Of a DNA stretch of 64,000 nt, positions 1 through 12,296 are shown piece by piece. A model generated the notes under the pieces. The model had not been told where the DNA came from. It searched no databases and was given only the letters and a program-made list of their open reading frames with translations. The position numbers and the translations under genes are program-made. The number at the start of each line of letters is the position of its first letter. Position 1 is the first letter of the stretch. This DNA is from Nilaparvata lugens. Lineage: Eukaryota > Arthropoda > Insecta > Hemiptera > Delphacidae. The stretch covers positions 1,590,086 to 1,654,085 of the forward strand of contig NC_052507.1 of NCBI RefSeq assembly GCF_014356525.2, given 5' to 3'.

Positions 1-2330
1 GTTTTGATATGTGTCTAATTTGCCAATTTATCATGAATCTAGCTAAACCTAGCCTACTCTGGGAATGTAACATATTTTGATTATCATAAACAAGCTGTAG
101 TACCTATCTAAATTCTTGAGTAGGCCTACTGTATCCATATCATTCAAGTTAGTACATATCATGAAAAATATTCAAATGCATTTCAACGTGAAAGATATCA
201 GAAAATATTTCGAATTGATTTTTAAAAACTATTCAGCTATCAATTATTGGAATTACACTATATACTAATAAAAAATATTATTGGAATATTAATAAAGGAA
301 CTTTATTACAAAAAAAAAGATTACGACTACCTAAAAATTGAAATGAATATAATTTTATAAGTGAAGCATAGATACTTGAACGAGTTCCATAAAAAGACTT
401 TATTATTGAATTTTTAATATTAGCCTACCTATTCAAATTACAAGGGTACCTCATTGGATCAATTTTAAATATTCTGAAGCATGGAGTAAACCTTTTAAAA
501 GTGACGCAATTAGCCGAAGTATTATGTTGTGCTTTAAAATACGGTCCAGTAATTGATATATTTGGACTTGAATAATTTAAAACTTTTATTGATTGATGTG
601 AAATCGGCAGTTTGATTGTGTAAAATGTTTCACTTGTTGTGGAATGTGTATTTTTAACTGAACAATAGACCATTTATATTGATATTGTACCTTTTGGAAC
701 AATAATTATAACAAAACTCTGTTAAAACAAGGCTTTCGCTTGTGAAAAAGGAAACGTTCTATGTCATGCTTTTCATGCTATTCTTCCTCTGAAAGATGTG
801 ATTGTAATAAGATAGTCTTGATAGGCACCCCTAGTGAAAAAAGTGGCGTATTGAGATTTTTTACAAACAAAACTCACACTTTCACAAAATAAAATATGTA
901 TTTCGAACTTGATAATGTAACTTTTTCAGTGTTACATTAGTTCTGTAATTGATACATCAAGTCTGATTTTGAGTCATGTTGTAAATTTTAAGCTATGACT
1001 GCAAAATTATTGTCGTTTTTTCTCAAGATCTTTTCATTTTTTTTCTATTCTTCATTAATTCATACAATTAGTACATGATAGGGAGAGGAAAAATAAGGTA
1101 ACCTATTAAGGTAGCTATTCCTCTCCCAAATTTAGATAAGGTTACACATGGTCCGAAATAGGACTATTTAATCATTATAATAATTATCTTCATAGATAAT
1201 GACAAGTCAGTAGTAGAAATTAATATTCAATTAAAGTGAAAAAACTCTATTAGACTTGAAATTGATTCCATCTGATAGAGCAAACAATTATCATGGTTTT
1301 CTACCTTGGTTTTCATACATTTTTCTATAGATATTTGAGTAAATTGATATACATAAGAGAGTATAGGAAAGTTATGGAAGTACGGTATTAATATTTTTCA
1401 ACTAGTTCAAAACAAAAATTGCCTGAAGCTATTTGTTGATGAGCTTGGCAACTGCCAAATAAATAATCAGAAAATAAAAATAATACAGAAATAAAAATAA
1501 TAGTATAATATTATTATACTGGGTCATGACGAATTAAAAAAATGGATGTATATATTAATCACTGTATAAACAACATACTTAGCTGATATGAAACATAATA
1601 TTTGTATGTATAAAAAGCCATATAAAATACTTTAATTTATCTGATAAAATTTAGAGGAATGAATATGAACAATGAATTTATTTCCAATGAGAAAGGTGTG
1701 TTCTATCCATCAGTAACTTTGAGCATTTCAATAAATTAAAACCTATCGTATTATTATCAATTTTCATATAATTTGTTTCCTTAAGTTTTTGAATAACATT
1801 ATCGAACACATGTGCCATTTTTAAAGAAACTTAGGAGTGATGAGGAATTGTTTTCAAAATGATCCAGTTATTTATGAACAAGAGGACATTGGCAAAAATG
1901 TTTGACAATAAAGGAGTTTAACTTTTTTAAATGGAATTTTAGATTAGTTTTTCACATTTTATACAGACAATATTTTATAAAATTTCAAGAGAATGTTTTC
2001 TACATGGAATTGAACTTGTAGTCAGCGCTAGATAACATTTAGAAGAATGTAGAGTTTTCTACTAAGAAAAAACCATGGTTCAAGTTTTAAATAAGCTGTA
2101 ATTTATTATAATTTCCAGAGAGTCTAGACAAGACTATTGTATATTTCTATGATTTCCAGACCAGAGAGTCTGAAATTATGTTGTATTATTATCACTAGCG
2201 TAAGAGAAACATGTCTCATGAATCTTAAAATTATTATTGTATTTCAATACAATTTTGAATGCGCTAGTAAATTTTGTGTTAACTTTTTCATCAAATTGAA
2301 AATAATATTCTACACATAACATCAAAAATA
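1..2330. other. AT-rich intergenic DNA, no gene recognised
   Basis: This stretch is strongly AT-rich with only short, compositionally random open frames. I see no exon-like segment with splice borders, no RNA gene and no tandem array. The only recognisable piece is a LINE 3'-UTR-like fragment near 1080-1165, listed separately. Confidence 0.5.
1078..1165 (-). repeat. LINE 3'-UTR-like repeat, copy 1
   Basis: Read on the minus strand, this segment (phrases ATTTCGGACCATGTGTAACC and TATCTAAATTTGGGAGAGGA) matches segments near 15000-15095 and 50680-50780. The 15-kb copy directly follows LINE reverse-transcriptase sequence and ends in a (TAAA)n-like tail, so the segment is probably a LINE 3' UTR. 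Here only the UTR part remains. Confidence 0.5.
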
Positions 2331-2334
2331 TTTT

Positions 2335-2995
2335 TCCCTACAGTTCCCTTGAAAAGTGACCATTCCTGCACTGATTACAGAACGCAAAGAATCACTTTTC
2401 CGCGCGCAAAGTATTACTTTGCGTACTCTTAATACATTGCGTATTATCTTGCAGCCATCCCAATCAGCTGTTGACATTGTTGACGTATATTTTGAAAGCA
2501 AATTTGTTCTATCTATCTTTTCAAATAGATAAAAATGAGAACTCATTAAATTTTTTTGAATATTATTAATTATTCATTATTTCAAATAATATTTTTTTCA
2601 TTCATAAATTGATTGGTTGAAAAATTATTTAGAAATTAAGATTTACTCAAAATTATTCAAATTTTCAAATGAATTGAATTCATTTAATTTTTAAATTGAA
2701 TAAATTATCGATTATTGATTTTCAATTGGATTATCAAGTTTAAAATTAATTAAAGTTGTTATTGATAACAAAATTATACAGACAAACATTTGATGGATTT
2801 CAACCATCATTTTACCAATAATTACCAACTTTTCATATTCAATGGTAACTGAAGGAAAAATTTAATGTGAAATACGTGCGCAAAGTTCCTCTGCTGCACT
2901 CAAGAAACCATTCCGCCCTCGCCTACGGCTCGTGCGTAAACGTTTCTTTCGGTGCAGCAAACTGTTACTTGCGCACTAGTTGCACAAATAACTAG
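2335..2995. repeat. Dispersed element with central GC-rich hairpin, copy 1
   Basis: Both ends and several internal blocks recur in inverted orientation at 15134-15670: CCCTACAGTT near one end, the block around GCACTGATTACAGAACGCAA, the block GCGCAAAGTTCCTCTGCTGC, and the other end TTGTGCAACTAGTGCGC. A GC-rich self-complementary core at about 2912-2935 (CCCTCGCCTACGGCTCG) stands out from AT-rich surroundings. It has no coding potential and is likely a non-autonomous DNA element of unknown superfamily. Confidence 0.55.
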
Positions 2996-3200
2996 TCTGA
3001 TATGACAACCATAACTTATGGTAAATGTTACATTCTTTTCCCTTTAAAACGTATCGAATTTTAAGAATCTCTCCCATGCTAAGGACCATTTTTAAGAAGA
3101 GCAGGAGACTATATTATATCGTATTTCTAGTCTTCACTATCAAGCATAAAGTTATTTTAGTGCAGCTAGTTTCTATGAAGTAATAATTCTAATACTCTAA

Positions 3201-3340
3201 GGCCCGGTTGCACAAAAGCCGGTTAAATTTTAACCGTGATTAATTTCACGAGAACTAATCAGAGAAGGTCTTTTTGATAAGACGGCTTCTCTGATTGGTT
3301 CTCATGGAATTAATCACGGTTAAAATTTAACCGACTTAGT
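3201..3340. mobile_element. Foldback MITE, GGCCCGGTTGCACA terminus
   Basis: A near-palindromic element. The left arm GGTTAAATTTTAACCGTGAT is mirrored by the right arm ending in TTAAAATTTAACCGAC, with a loop around 3265-3280. The left end GGCCCGGTTGCACAAAAGCC is preceded by TAA, and TTA follows the shorter right arm at 3336-3338. The outermost bases of the right arm are diverged or lost. The end motif fits the TWA-flanked foldback group found throughout the window. Confidence 0.6.
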
Positions 3341-3976
3341 GATGCTTGATTCTGATATACTTTTCCTTCATGTCAGTTGTTACGGTACCAAAATTGTAAA
3401 ACCCAATTTCCATTGATTAGATCTTGTGTTAACAAGAGGAAAGATAGTATTATATGCTATATTTTTGTCTGTGGCATTGTACACCCTACAAAGTGTGTAA
3501 TAATTACAAATTTTTTTACTGCCATATCATTCTGATAGTATCAATTGAATGAGTTCAATCTTTCAATATTTTCTATGAATATTTCAGATAATATTGTGTA
3601 AGTCATAAACTCATGAAAGATCAACAGTCAAGTATGAATTATTAAGCTCGCAGAAAACATAATTATTATTGAAAAATTCTTGCAAAAACATCACGGTATT
3701 CTACACTCATTTGTAAACCTATAGAATAATTTATCAAGATTACAAGTTGATTGATGTTAGGTTGAAATAATTTGATTTGTATAAAGACTGATTAGGTGTA
3801 CATAATGTTGTAAAGTACGGACCTTAGTTCAAAATTGTATAAACATTCTTGTTCATAAATGGAACCAACAAACATGTGTTTGTATCTGTGTGAATGGAAA
3901 ATAAAGTAAAGTTGAATAAAATTTAAAATCTGTATATTATTTTTAAGCTATCGAACATTTTATGACTCCTTTTTTT

Positions 3977-4106
3977 ACTTTCCTTGCCCTATTACCATAG
4001 GTAAGGAAAGTATTGCTTTCCGAAAAAAATTAAGGTACCCCAATTTCTAAATTCCTATACGTTTCAAGGTCCCCTGAGTCCAAAAAGTGGTTTTTGGGTA
4101 TTGGTC

Positions 4107-4163
<57 letters not shown>

Positions 4164-4848
4164 TGTGTGTGTGTGTGTGTATGTATGAGTGTATGTGCGT
4201 CTGTGTACACGATATCTCATCTCCCAATTAACGGAATGACTTGAAATTTGGAACTTAAGGTCCTTTCACTATAAGGATCCGACACGAACAATTTCGATCA
4301 AATGCAATTCAAGATGGCGGCTAAAATGGCAAAAATGTTGTCAAAAACAGAGTTTTTCGCGATTTTCTCAAAAATGGATTCAACGATTTTGATCAAATTT
4401 CTACCTAAAATAGTAATTGATGAGCTATATCCACTGCCACAAGTCCCATATCTGTAAAAATTTAAGGAGCTCCACCCCATCAATGCAAAGTTTGATTTTA
4501 GATTCTCAATTATCAGCCTTCAGATACAATTTAAACAAAAAAAAATCAAGTGGAGTAGATTAAGCATGAAAATCTCTACAATTAATGTTTTGTAACATTT
4601 TTACCTAAAATTGAAAATAAGCTTTAAATTCGAGAAAATGTGATTATTTAATTGCAAATTATTATTGTTGATTCTATTAAATCATTCACTATAAAGAGAG
4701 CAGACCTCATGTGTGTCTCCAGCGTTATTGCCCTGTCACCAGCTGGCTCAAATCTTTGAATAGTAGACTTGAGATGTGCGGGAACACTAGCGTCAGGTGA
4801 TCAATTTTCATAACGGCAAGGAAAGTTGTGTGAGTGCGCCACACCAGA
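3977..4848 (-). mobile_element. Helentron/HINE-like element with (GT)n, copy H1
   Basis: On the minus strand it starts TCTGGTGTGGCGCACTCACA after a T/A-rich target. It carries the subterminal AACTTTCCTTGCC, a (GT)n tract near 4110-4180 (plus-strand view), and ends in the hairpin CTTTCCTTACC...GGGCAAGGAAAG. T runs flank both ends on the plus strand. The architecture (inverted subterminal repeat matching the terminal stem, internal microsatellite, T-T insertion) is that described for Helentron-associated elements. No Rep/helicase is encoded. Confidence 0.55.
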
Positions 4849-6241
4849 TTTTTTGCTGATTGTGATGCCCACATGAGCTCCAGGCTTTTGCGTGGGTGAT
4901 AAGAGATGAATAATTGATCTAAAGTTTTAGATGCTGAACCAAAACTTAACAAATTATTGATTCCTTCAACCCTTCACCATGTTCTCTATTAATTCATCAC
5001 CTTAATTTGAATATCTCAATCAGTATTGACATTGCATATTGATATAGTTCAGTTACAATAAAAGCTCGCACAATGCACCAGCCTTATGAGGACCAAACAT
5101 TTCTTCCGATTGAATTATGTTTTTTTATTGTTGTTTTCCATCACGAACTGCTTATTATTAAATCACTTTTTGCTATTAAAAAGAACGACTGGCAGTCAGA
5201 ATTCTGAATTAAAAGTGAATTATCTTTGATCAGGCGATTCGTTATTACATGGGTATACTGAATAGGTATACTCGTTATTTTATACTCAATGAAAAAGATT
5301 AAGAAATTGTAAATTCTTTTTATAGTACTACATATATTGGATTGATACTACAAAGTTTACTACATAGGTATTTTATACTACAAAATTGATACAAATAAAC
5401 TATGAAGTGAGTAAATTACTGTCACTGGGGTGACAATGATTATTGTTACTTGCTGATGTGTGCAAACGCTATGTGTGACTTTATAATAGTATTTATAAAG
5501 TAACCTTTTTAATAGAGTTGGCAACTGAGATTTCAACAATTTGTTGCCAGTTTCTTAAATAGCACAGCAACACTCAAAAAGTATTTCTATTAATATAAAT
5601 AATATGATATGCTGGCTGTTCTATACACACCTATTTATACTGTAGATGGAAACATAAATATATTAATAGTAATTCAAGGTAAGACAATGGTTATCAAACA
5701 ATAGGGAAATTGTGGAAAAGCATGCCCCTGTGAAATGATAATTTTTATTTAAATAAAGTGGGGTTTGACAACATTTCAAGTCTCTTCAATAATGAAAAAG
5801 TGATTGCTTTGCCAAGGGCTTGTCAGAACAAATTTAAAATTTTCGACTTCGTATCTTCGTTGAGACTCTTCATCATTTTTAGATTACTTCGACGTTTAAT
5901 ATCTTCAATCTTCAATCTTCATTTGTATGACCATTAACCAGCCAGATGAGCTGGGTAGGTCATCACGTCAAAAATACAATTTCACACAGAAGTTTTTGAC
6001 AACACTGTCACGTCAAAAAATAAAACATAATGGCATAGATGGCTAAACACGGTGATGGCCACCGTGATTATGTCATAATTAATTATCCAATAATAAATTA
6101 TTGAAATTGAATAAATATTCCGCAACAATTCTTCTGGATGAATTAAGTTTTGAATAAATGAAACGTGAATTGGATAATGTTGTTAGGCTTACTCTTGAAG
6201 TCCGCTCTAATTTAAATTTACCGCAAAAGTCAACGCTCGAT

Positions 6242-6249
6242 TATATAAA
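6242..6249 (+). promoter_or_regulatory. Possible TATA box upstream of FRA10AC1 exon 1 (copy 1)
   Basis: TATATAAA lies 196 bp upstream of the exon 1 ATG. About 30 bp downstream would place a start site near 6272-6280, leaving an AT-rich leader. There is no initiator support beyond position, and the same sequence recurs at 9837-9844 in the second copy. Confidence 0.3.
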
Positions 6250-6437
6250 CATCGACACTCGACTTTGATCAAAAATATCGAATTGCTTTACTTTCGACTT
6301 TTGTTCTGAATGTTCTCTGAACTCTAACCTAAAATTTAAATCCTTGACAAAGTTTATTGCAATCAATCTGACGTTTTTAAGATGATTTAGTATAATTTAT
6401 GTTTCATCTAGTGAATTTATAGATTTTCTCAATTAAA

Positions 6438-6553
6438 ATGTCAAGATATTCTAATCATTTGATGTATATGACTCCTTTTGAACAACATAAGAGGCTCATC
6501 AATGTTTATGTTCTTCAACGAAAAGGAAGCTCTGAACTTCTAAAAAGAAATAC
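6438..6553 (+). CDS. FRA10AC1: FRA10AC1 exon 1, upstream duplicate
   Basis: It encodes 38 codons plus two bases from ATG (MSRYSNHLMYMTPFEQHKRL, then INVYVLQRKGSSELLKRN), ending at a consensus donor AC|GTGAGT. The central part resembles the 'AYxRHxKFVNDYILYYGG' region of FRA10AC1 proteins, but the long N-terminal extension of the vertebrate protein is absent. It is identical in sequence and phase to the exon at 10033-10148. Because a first exon has no acceptor, a transcript starting here would skip the second copy and splice to exon 2. Either copy could serve as first exon. Confidence 0.75.
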
Positions 6554-7573
6554 GTGAGTATTCTTTTATTAAACTTGTTCTTTATTCATAAAAATTGAAG
6601 AGTTGATCACCAATAACTTACAGCTTTTTATGTATTATACATATCAGTATATGCTACTATTTAATTCTATGGTTAGTATCATCAACATAAAGCATCAGGA
6701 TTCCAGTTAGTTTAGTTGACTAGATATTATGAATTATTGTTTCCATATCATGAGAACTAACTGTTCCTAATCACAGTCATGATAAATGAGCAAGGAATCA
6801 TGGTTCCTCTCTGTCCAGAAAGAGTTTTGGAGGCGTTTGTGGAGCATCTTTAATACCTTCTGCTTTATCCACACTTAAGGAATTGATAGCGTCATTAAAC
6901 TCAAAACACTTAATTCAATACATAACCGCACAGATGACAGCGATTCGGTGACCGATTTCAGCAGAAATTTCAAATATCACCCATAAATTTATTTACACTA
7001 CAATGTGCCGTGTCTTGTCGCAGCGGCTTCTGGACAGTTTACTTGAATGCGGCCTGATTCAACTGCTTCACACCAGGAGACAGCTTGTTAAAGAGTTTCA
7101 GGGCAGAAATTTTTTTACTGCCATATCATTCTGATAGTATCAATTGAATGAGTTCAATCTTTCAATATTTTCTATGAATATTTCAGATAATATTGTGTAA
7201 GTCATAACTCATGAAAGATCAACAGTCAAGTATGAATTATTAAGCTCGCAGAAAACATAATTATTATTGAAAAATTCTTGCAAAAACATCACGGTATTCT
7301 ACACTCATTTGTAAACCTATAGAATAATTATCAAGATTACAAGTTGATTGATGTTAGGTTGAAATAATTTGATTTGTATAAAGACTGATTAGGTGTACAT
7401 AATGTTGTAAAGTACGGACCTTAGTTCAAAATTGTATAAACATTCTTGTTCATAAATGGAACCAACAAACATGTGTTTGTATCTGTGTGAATGGAAAATA
7501 AAGTAAAGTTGAATAAAATTTAAAATCTGTATATTATTTTTAAGCTATCGAACATTTTATGACTCCTTTTTTT

Positions 7574-7702
7574 ACTTTCCTTGCCCTATTACCATAGGTA
7601 AGGAAAGTATTGCTTTCCGAAAAAAATTAAGGTACCCCAATTTCTAAATTCCTATACGTTTCAAGGTCCCCTGAGTCCAAAAAGTGGTTTTGGGTATTGG
7701 TC

Positions 7703-7757
<55 letters not shown>

Positions 7758-8443
7758 TGTGTGTGTGTGTGTGTGTATGTATGAGTGTATGTGCGTCTGT
7801 GTACACGATATCTCATCTCCCAATTAACGGAATGACTTGAAATTTGGAACTTAAGGTCCTTTCACTATAAGGATCCGACACGAACAATTTCGATCAAATG
7901 CAATTCAAGATGGCGGCTAAAATGGCAAAAATGTTGTCAAAAACAGAGTTTTTCGCGATTTTCTCAAAAATGGATTCAACGATTTGATCAAATTTCTACC
8001 TAAAATAGTAATTGATGAGCTATATCCACTGCCACAAGTCCCATATCTGTAAAAATTTAAGGAGCTCCACCCCATCAATGCAAAGTTTGATTTTAGATTC
8101 TCAATTATCAGCCTTCAGATACAATTTAAACAAAAAAAAATCAAGTGGAGTAGATTAAGCATGAAAATCTCTACAATTAATGTTTTGTAACATTTTTACC
8201 TAAAATTGAAAATAAGCTTTAAATTCGAGAAAATGTGATTATTTAATTGCAAATTATTATTGTTGATTCTATTAAATCATTCACTATAAAGAGAGCAGAC
8301 CTCATGTGTGTCTCCAGCGTTATTGCCCTGTCACCAGCTGGCTCAAATCTTTGAATAGTAGACTTGAGATGTGCGGGAACACTAGCGTCAGGTGATCAAT
8401 TTTCATAACGGCAAGGAAAGTTGTGTGAGTGCGCCACACCAGA
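7574..8443 (-). mobile_element. Helentron/HINE-like element, copy H2
   Basis: Copy of H1 (3977-4848) carried along by the 3.6-kb duplication, with the same termini, hairpin and a (GT)n tract near 7708-7780. It is not an independent insertion. Confidence 0.55.
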
Positions 8444-9836
8444 TTTTTTTGCTGATTGTGATGCCCACATGAGCTCCAGGCTTTTGCGTGGGTGATAAGA
8501 GATGAATAATTGATCTAAAGTTTTAGATGCTGAACCAAAACTTAACAAATTATTGATTCCTTCAACCCTTCACCATGTTCTCTATTAATTCATCACCTTA
8601 ATTTGAATATCTCAATCAGTATTGACATTGCATATTGATATAGTTCAGTTACAATAAAAGCTCGCACAATGCACCAGCCTTATGAGGACCAAACATTTCT
8701 TCCGATTGAATTATGTTTTTTTATTGTTGTTTTCCATCACGAACTGCTTATTATTAAATCACTTTTTGCTATTAAAAAGAACGACTGGCAGTCAGAATTC
8801 TGAATTAAAAGTGAATTATCTTTGATCAGGCGATTCGTTATTACATGGGTATACTGAATAGGTATACTCGTTATTTTATACTCAATGAAAAAGATTAAGA
8901 AATTGTAAATTCTTTTACAGTACTACATATATTAGATTGATACTACAAAGTTTACTACATAGGTATTTTATACTACAAAATTGATACAAATAAACTATGA
9001 AGTGAGTAAATTACTGTCACTGGGGTGACAATGATTATTGTTACTTGCTGATGTGTGCAAACGCTATGTGTGACTTATAATAGTATTTATAAAGTAACCT
9101 TTTTATAGAGTTGGCAACTGAGATTTCAACAATTTGTTGCCAGTTTCTTAAATAGCACAGCAACACTCAAAAAGTATTTCTATTAATATAAATAATATGA
9201 TATGCTGGCTGTTCTATACACACCTATTTATACTGTAGATGGAAACATAAATATATTAATAGTAATTCAAGGTAAGACAATGGTTATCAAACAATAGGGA
9301 AATTGTGGAAAAGCATGCCCCTGTGAAATGATAATTTTTATTTAAATAAAGTGGGGTTTTGACAACATTTCAAGTCTCTTCAATAATGAAAAAGTGATTG
9401 CTTTGCCAAGGGCTTGTCAGAACAAATTTAAAATTTTCGACTTCGTATCTTCGTTGAGACTCTTCATCATTTTTAGATTACTTCGACGTTTAATATCTTC
9501 AATCTTCAATCTTCATTTGTATGACCATTAACCAGCCAGATGAGCTGGGTAGGTCATCACGTCAAAAATACAATTTCACACAGAAGTTTTTGACAACACT
9601 GTCACGTCAAAAAATAAAACATAATGGCATAGATGGCTAAACACGGTGATGGCCACCGTGATTATGTCATTAATTAATTATCCAATAATAAATTATTGAA
9701 ATTGAATAAATATTCCGCAACAATTCTTCTGGATGAATTAAGTTTTGAATAAATGAAACGTGAATTGGATAATGTTGTTAGGCTTACTCTTGAAGTCCGC
9801 TCTAATTTAAATTTACCGCAAAAGTCAACGCTCGAT

Positions 9837-9844
9837 TATATAAA
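9837..9844 (+). promoter_or_regulatory. Possible TATA box, exon 1 copy 2
   Basis: TATATAAA 196 bp upstream of the ATG at 10033, duplicated from 6242-6249. Being closest to the rest of the gene it may be the ancestral promoter, but that cannot be decided from sequence. Confidence 0.3.
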
Positions 9845-10032
9845 CATCGACACTCGACTTTGATCAAAAATATCGAATTGCTTTACTTTCGACTTTTGTT
9901 CTGAATGTTCTCTGAACTCTAACCTAAAATTTAAATCCTTGACAAAGTTTATTGCAATCAATCTGACGTTTTTAAGATGATTTAGTATAATTTATGTTTC
10001 ATCTAGTGAATTTATAGATTTTCTCAATTAAA

Positions 10033-10148
10033 ATGTCAAGATATTCTAATCATTTGATGTATATGACTCCTTTTGAACAACATAAGAGGCTCATCAATGT
10101 TTATGTTCTTCAACGAAAAGGAAGCTCTGAACTTCTAAAAAGAAATAC
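10033..10148 (+). CDS. FRA10AC1: FRA10AC1 exon 1, proximal copy
   Basis: Same 116-nt coding exon as 6438-6553: ATG, 38 codons and two bases (AC) before donor GTGAGT. The AC joins the first base of exon 2 (A) to give a Thr codon, then Ser-Arg-Asp-Lys, so the phases agree. This copy is nearest to exon 2 and is the simplest choice of first exon. The ATG is the first in frame; no upstream in-frame ATG was seen in the AT-rich leader. Confidence 0.8.
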
Positions 10149-10737
10149 GTGAGTATTCTTTTATTAAACTTGTTCTTTATTCATAAAAATTGAAGAGTTG
10201 ATCACCAATAACTTACAGCTTTTTATGTATTATACATATCAGTATATGCTACTATTAATTCTATGGTTAGTATCATCAACATAAAGCATCAGGATTCCAG
10301 TTAGTTTAGTTGACTAGATATATGAATTATTGTTTCCATATCATGAGAACTAACTGTTCCTAATCACAGTCATGATAAATGAGCAAGGAATCATGGTTCC
10401 TCTCTGTCCAGAAAGAGTTTTGGAGGCGTTTGTGGAGCATCTTTAATACCTTCTGCTTTATCCACACTTAAGGAATTGATAGCGTCATTAAACTCAAAAC
10501 ACTTAATTCAATACATAACCGCACAGATGACAGCGATTCGGTGACCGATTTCAGCAGAAATTTCAAATATCACCCATAAATTTATTTACACTACAATGTG
10601 CCGTGTCTTGTCGCAGCGGCTTCTGGACAGTTTACTTGAATGCGGCCTGATTCAACTGCTTCACACCAGGAGACAGCTTGTTAAAGAGTTTCAGGGCAGA
10701 AATCCTATAACTGGCTTGTGATCGGTGGAGACATCTC

Positions 10738-11114
10738 CTATAGTGAGGTCCACGTTATAATGGCAGTGGAGAAAGATGGGAGAAAAACGTTGCCGATCCT
10801 CTGTCTTGTCAATGTCTTCTATATACATTAGCTGATACAGGTTTATTGATGTAATATTAACGGTTCATTCTCGTTTAAAATAATCAATTATGTTTAATTA
10901 AGCAAGAAATTATATTTTTCAATAATTTCATTACTTGATGAATTTTCATAAATAAGATGAAATATATTGTTAATTATTAATTCTACATTGTTGAAAGACG
11001 ATCTTGCAACAGAGCAAAGAGAGAAAGAGATAGCGCTATCCGCTTTGTTGAATGATAGACAAGGATAGCAATACCATCGCTAATCAAACACTACCATTAT
11101 AACGTGGACCTTAC
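10738..11114. mobile_element. MITE-A copy 1 (CTATAGTGAGGTCCACG termini)
   Basis: The left end CTATAGTGAGGTCCACGTTA continues as TAATGGCAGT. The right end is its inverted repeat (CCATTATAACGTGGAC), cut short by the tail of a LINE relic. The interior has no ORF and recurs in many copies with the phrases GATAGCGCTATC and CTATCATTCAACAAAGC. TA at the ends fits a Tc1/mariner-like non-autonomous element. Confidence 0.8.
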
Positions 11115-11720
11115 TTACTTACTTGAATTCTTCGTCCTTGACCGGGAGAACCGGATAGACTGTGTCAGGGAGTTCAGGGGTCACCCCTCAAACTCTGCGA
11201 TGGCGGCTGTTCGTGTTTGAGTATAGGGGCTCATCCACTAGTTCTGCCAATGAGTATAATGGCCGTTGTATTAGGCGTTCTTTCAATATTTGCTTAAACT
11301 TTCTGACTTCGCATTTTTTTATATATTCAGAGAGCTGGTTATACAGTCACAGTGCTGATATTTCAAAACTTTTTTGAGTTGCTGTAAGTCTGCTTCGAGG
11401 TACATCCAGGTCTGCCGCATTTCGAGTGTTTTAGGTACGGTATGTATATTGCCTCTCTTTGTCACGTTGTTTGCTTTGTTCTTTATGAATAAGAGTGAGC
11501 AGAGTACATAGTGGCTAATGATTGTAAGTACTCTCAGCTTTTTGAATAGTGGCCTGCAGTGTGCCAGGTGGTCAGAGAATGTGATTATTCTAATGGCCTT
11601 TTTTTGTAGCAATAGTATATCTGAGCTGGCTGAAGCATGTCCCCAGAGAAGGATTCCGTATGTTATGTGACTGTGAAATAGCGAATAGTAAGCTGTAATC
11701 AAGTATTCTAGAGTGACAAC
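11115..11720 (-). mobile_element. LINE relic, RT C-terminal part and 3' tail
   Basis: Minus-strand translation gives the C-terminal reverse-transcriptase region of CR1/Jockey-like LINEs: SLFHSHITYGILLWGHAS, ILLLQKKAIRIITFSDHLAH, CRPLFKKLRVLTI. The plus-strand (CTTA)n at 11112-11124 is the complement of a short (AAGT)n tail, so the 3' end abuts the truncated MITE-A. It is 5'-truncated and degenerate. Confidence 0.75.
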
Positions 11721-12296
11721 ATACCTTAGTTTTTTTAGGAGATGAACTTACTATTGGGACATCTAACAGCTCATGGTGCCTGGTGTTGTGGTAGTGAATG
11801 TCACTACGGGCAGCCAGAGTATGCTGTATCTTCTTGACATACACCAAACACAGGAGGATGGAATGGCTGATGACCGTCAGTACACCAAGGCGAGCAAAGA
11901 TAGGCTTGCAGTGGGCAAGATGGTCGCTGACAGTTAAGATTCTTACAGCCCTCTTTTGTAACCTCAGGATATCAGCTGTGTGACCCCACAGGAGCAATCC
12001 ATAAATGATGTGGCAATGGAAGAGAGCGTGATACATCATTATAAGATACCTCTCATTCACCAGGCTCCTCATCTTGAGAAGCAAATGCGGGAGAGTCGGC
12101 TGGTTACCTGCTGTATATTATGACTGTTACAGCTGAGTTTGCAGTCCCAGACAAAACCCAGCAGCTTCACTGGATTCTGAGGGTCACGCAGTTCTCGTGA
12201 CAAGCTGCAGATGATCTTTGATCTGCTACTTTGTGTTTTATTGCCAATCGATAAATTAGGACAAGACCCATAGGATCATCTACAAGCATTTTGTCA
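11721..12296 (-). mobile_element. Second LINE relic, joined to the previous one
   Basis: A paralogous copy of the same domain: SLVNERYLIMMYHALFHCHI, IYGLLLWGH, ILRLQKRAVRILTVSDHLAH. The upstream side (12110-12296) still encodes the preceding thumb region (DPMGLVLIYRLAIKHKV). It runs directly into the other relic near 11720, so the two were fused by deletion or nested insertion. It is not functional. Confidence 0.7.

Larger units (their letters stand above)
3508..7106. repeat. 3.6-kb tandem duplication, copy 1
   Basis: This block is followed head-to-tail by an almost identical block at 7107-10703. The junction shares a short A/T stretch (AAATTTTTTT). Differences seen are mostly one-base indels in homopolymers and (GT)n length, so the duplication is very recent or is an assembly product of two haplotypes. 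The unit contains a Helentron-like element, a putative TATA-type promoter and FRA10AC1 exon 1. Confidence 0.95.
7107..10703. repeat. 3.6-kb tandem duplication, copy 2
   Basis: Second head-to-tail copy of 3508-7106, ending at CAGGGCAGAAAT where unique sequence resumes. The offset between equivalent bases is about 3595-3599, the drift coming from small homopolymer and microsatellite indels. Confidence 0.95.

Noticed and set aside
4030..4227. Open frames of His-Thr repeats (also 46349-46566 and 30176-30358)
   Set aside because: They are translations of (GT)n/(CA)n microsatellites inside the Helentron-like elements, not genes.
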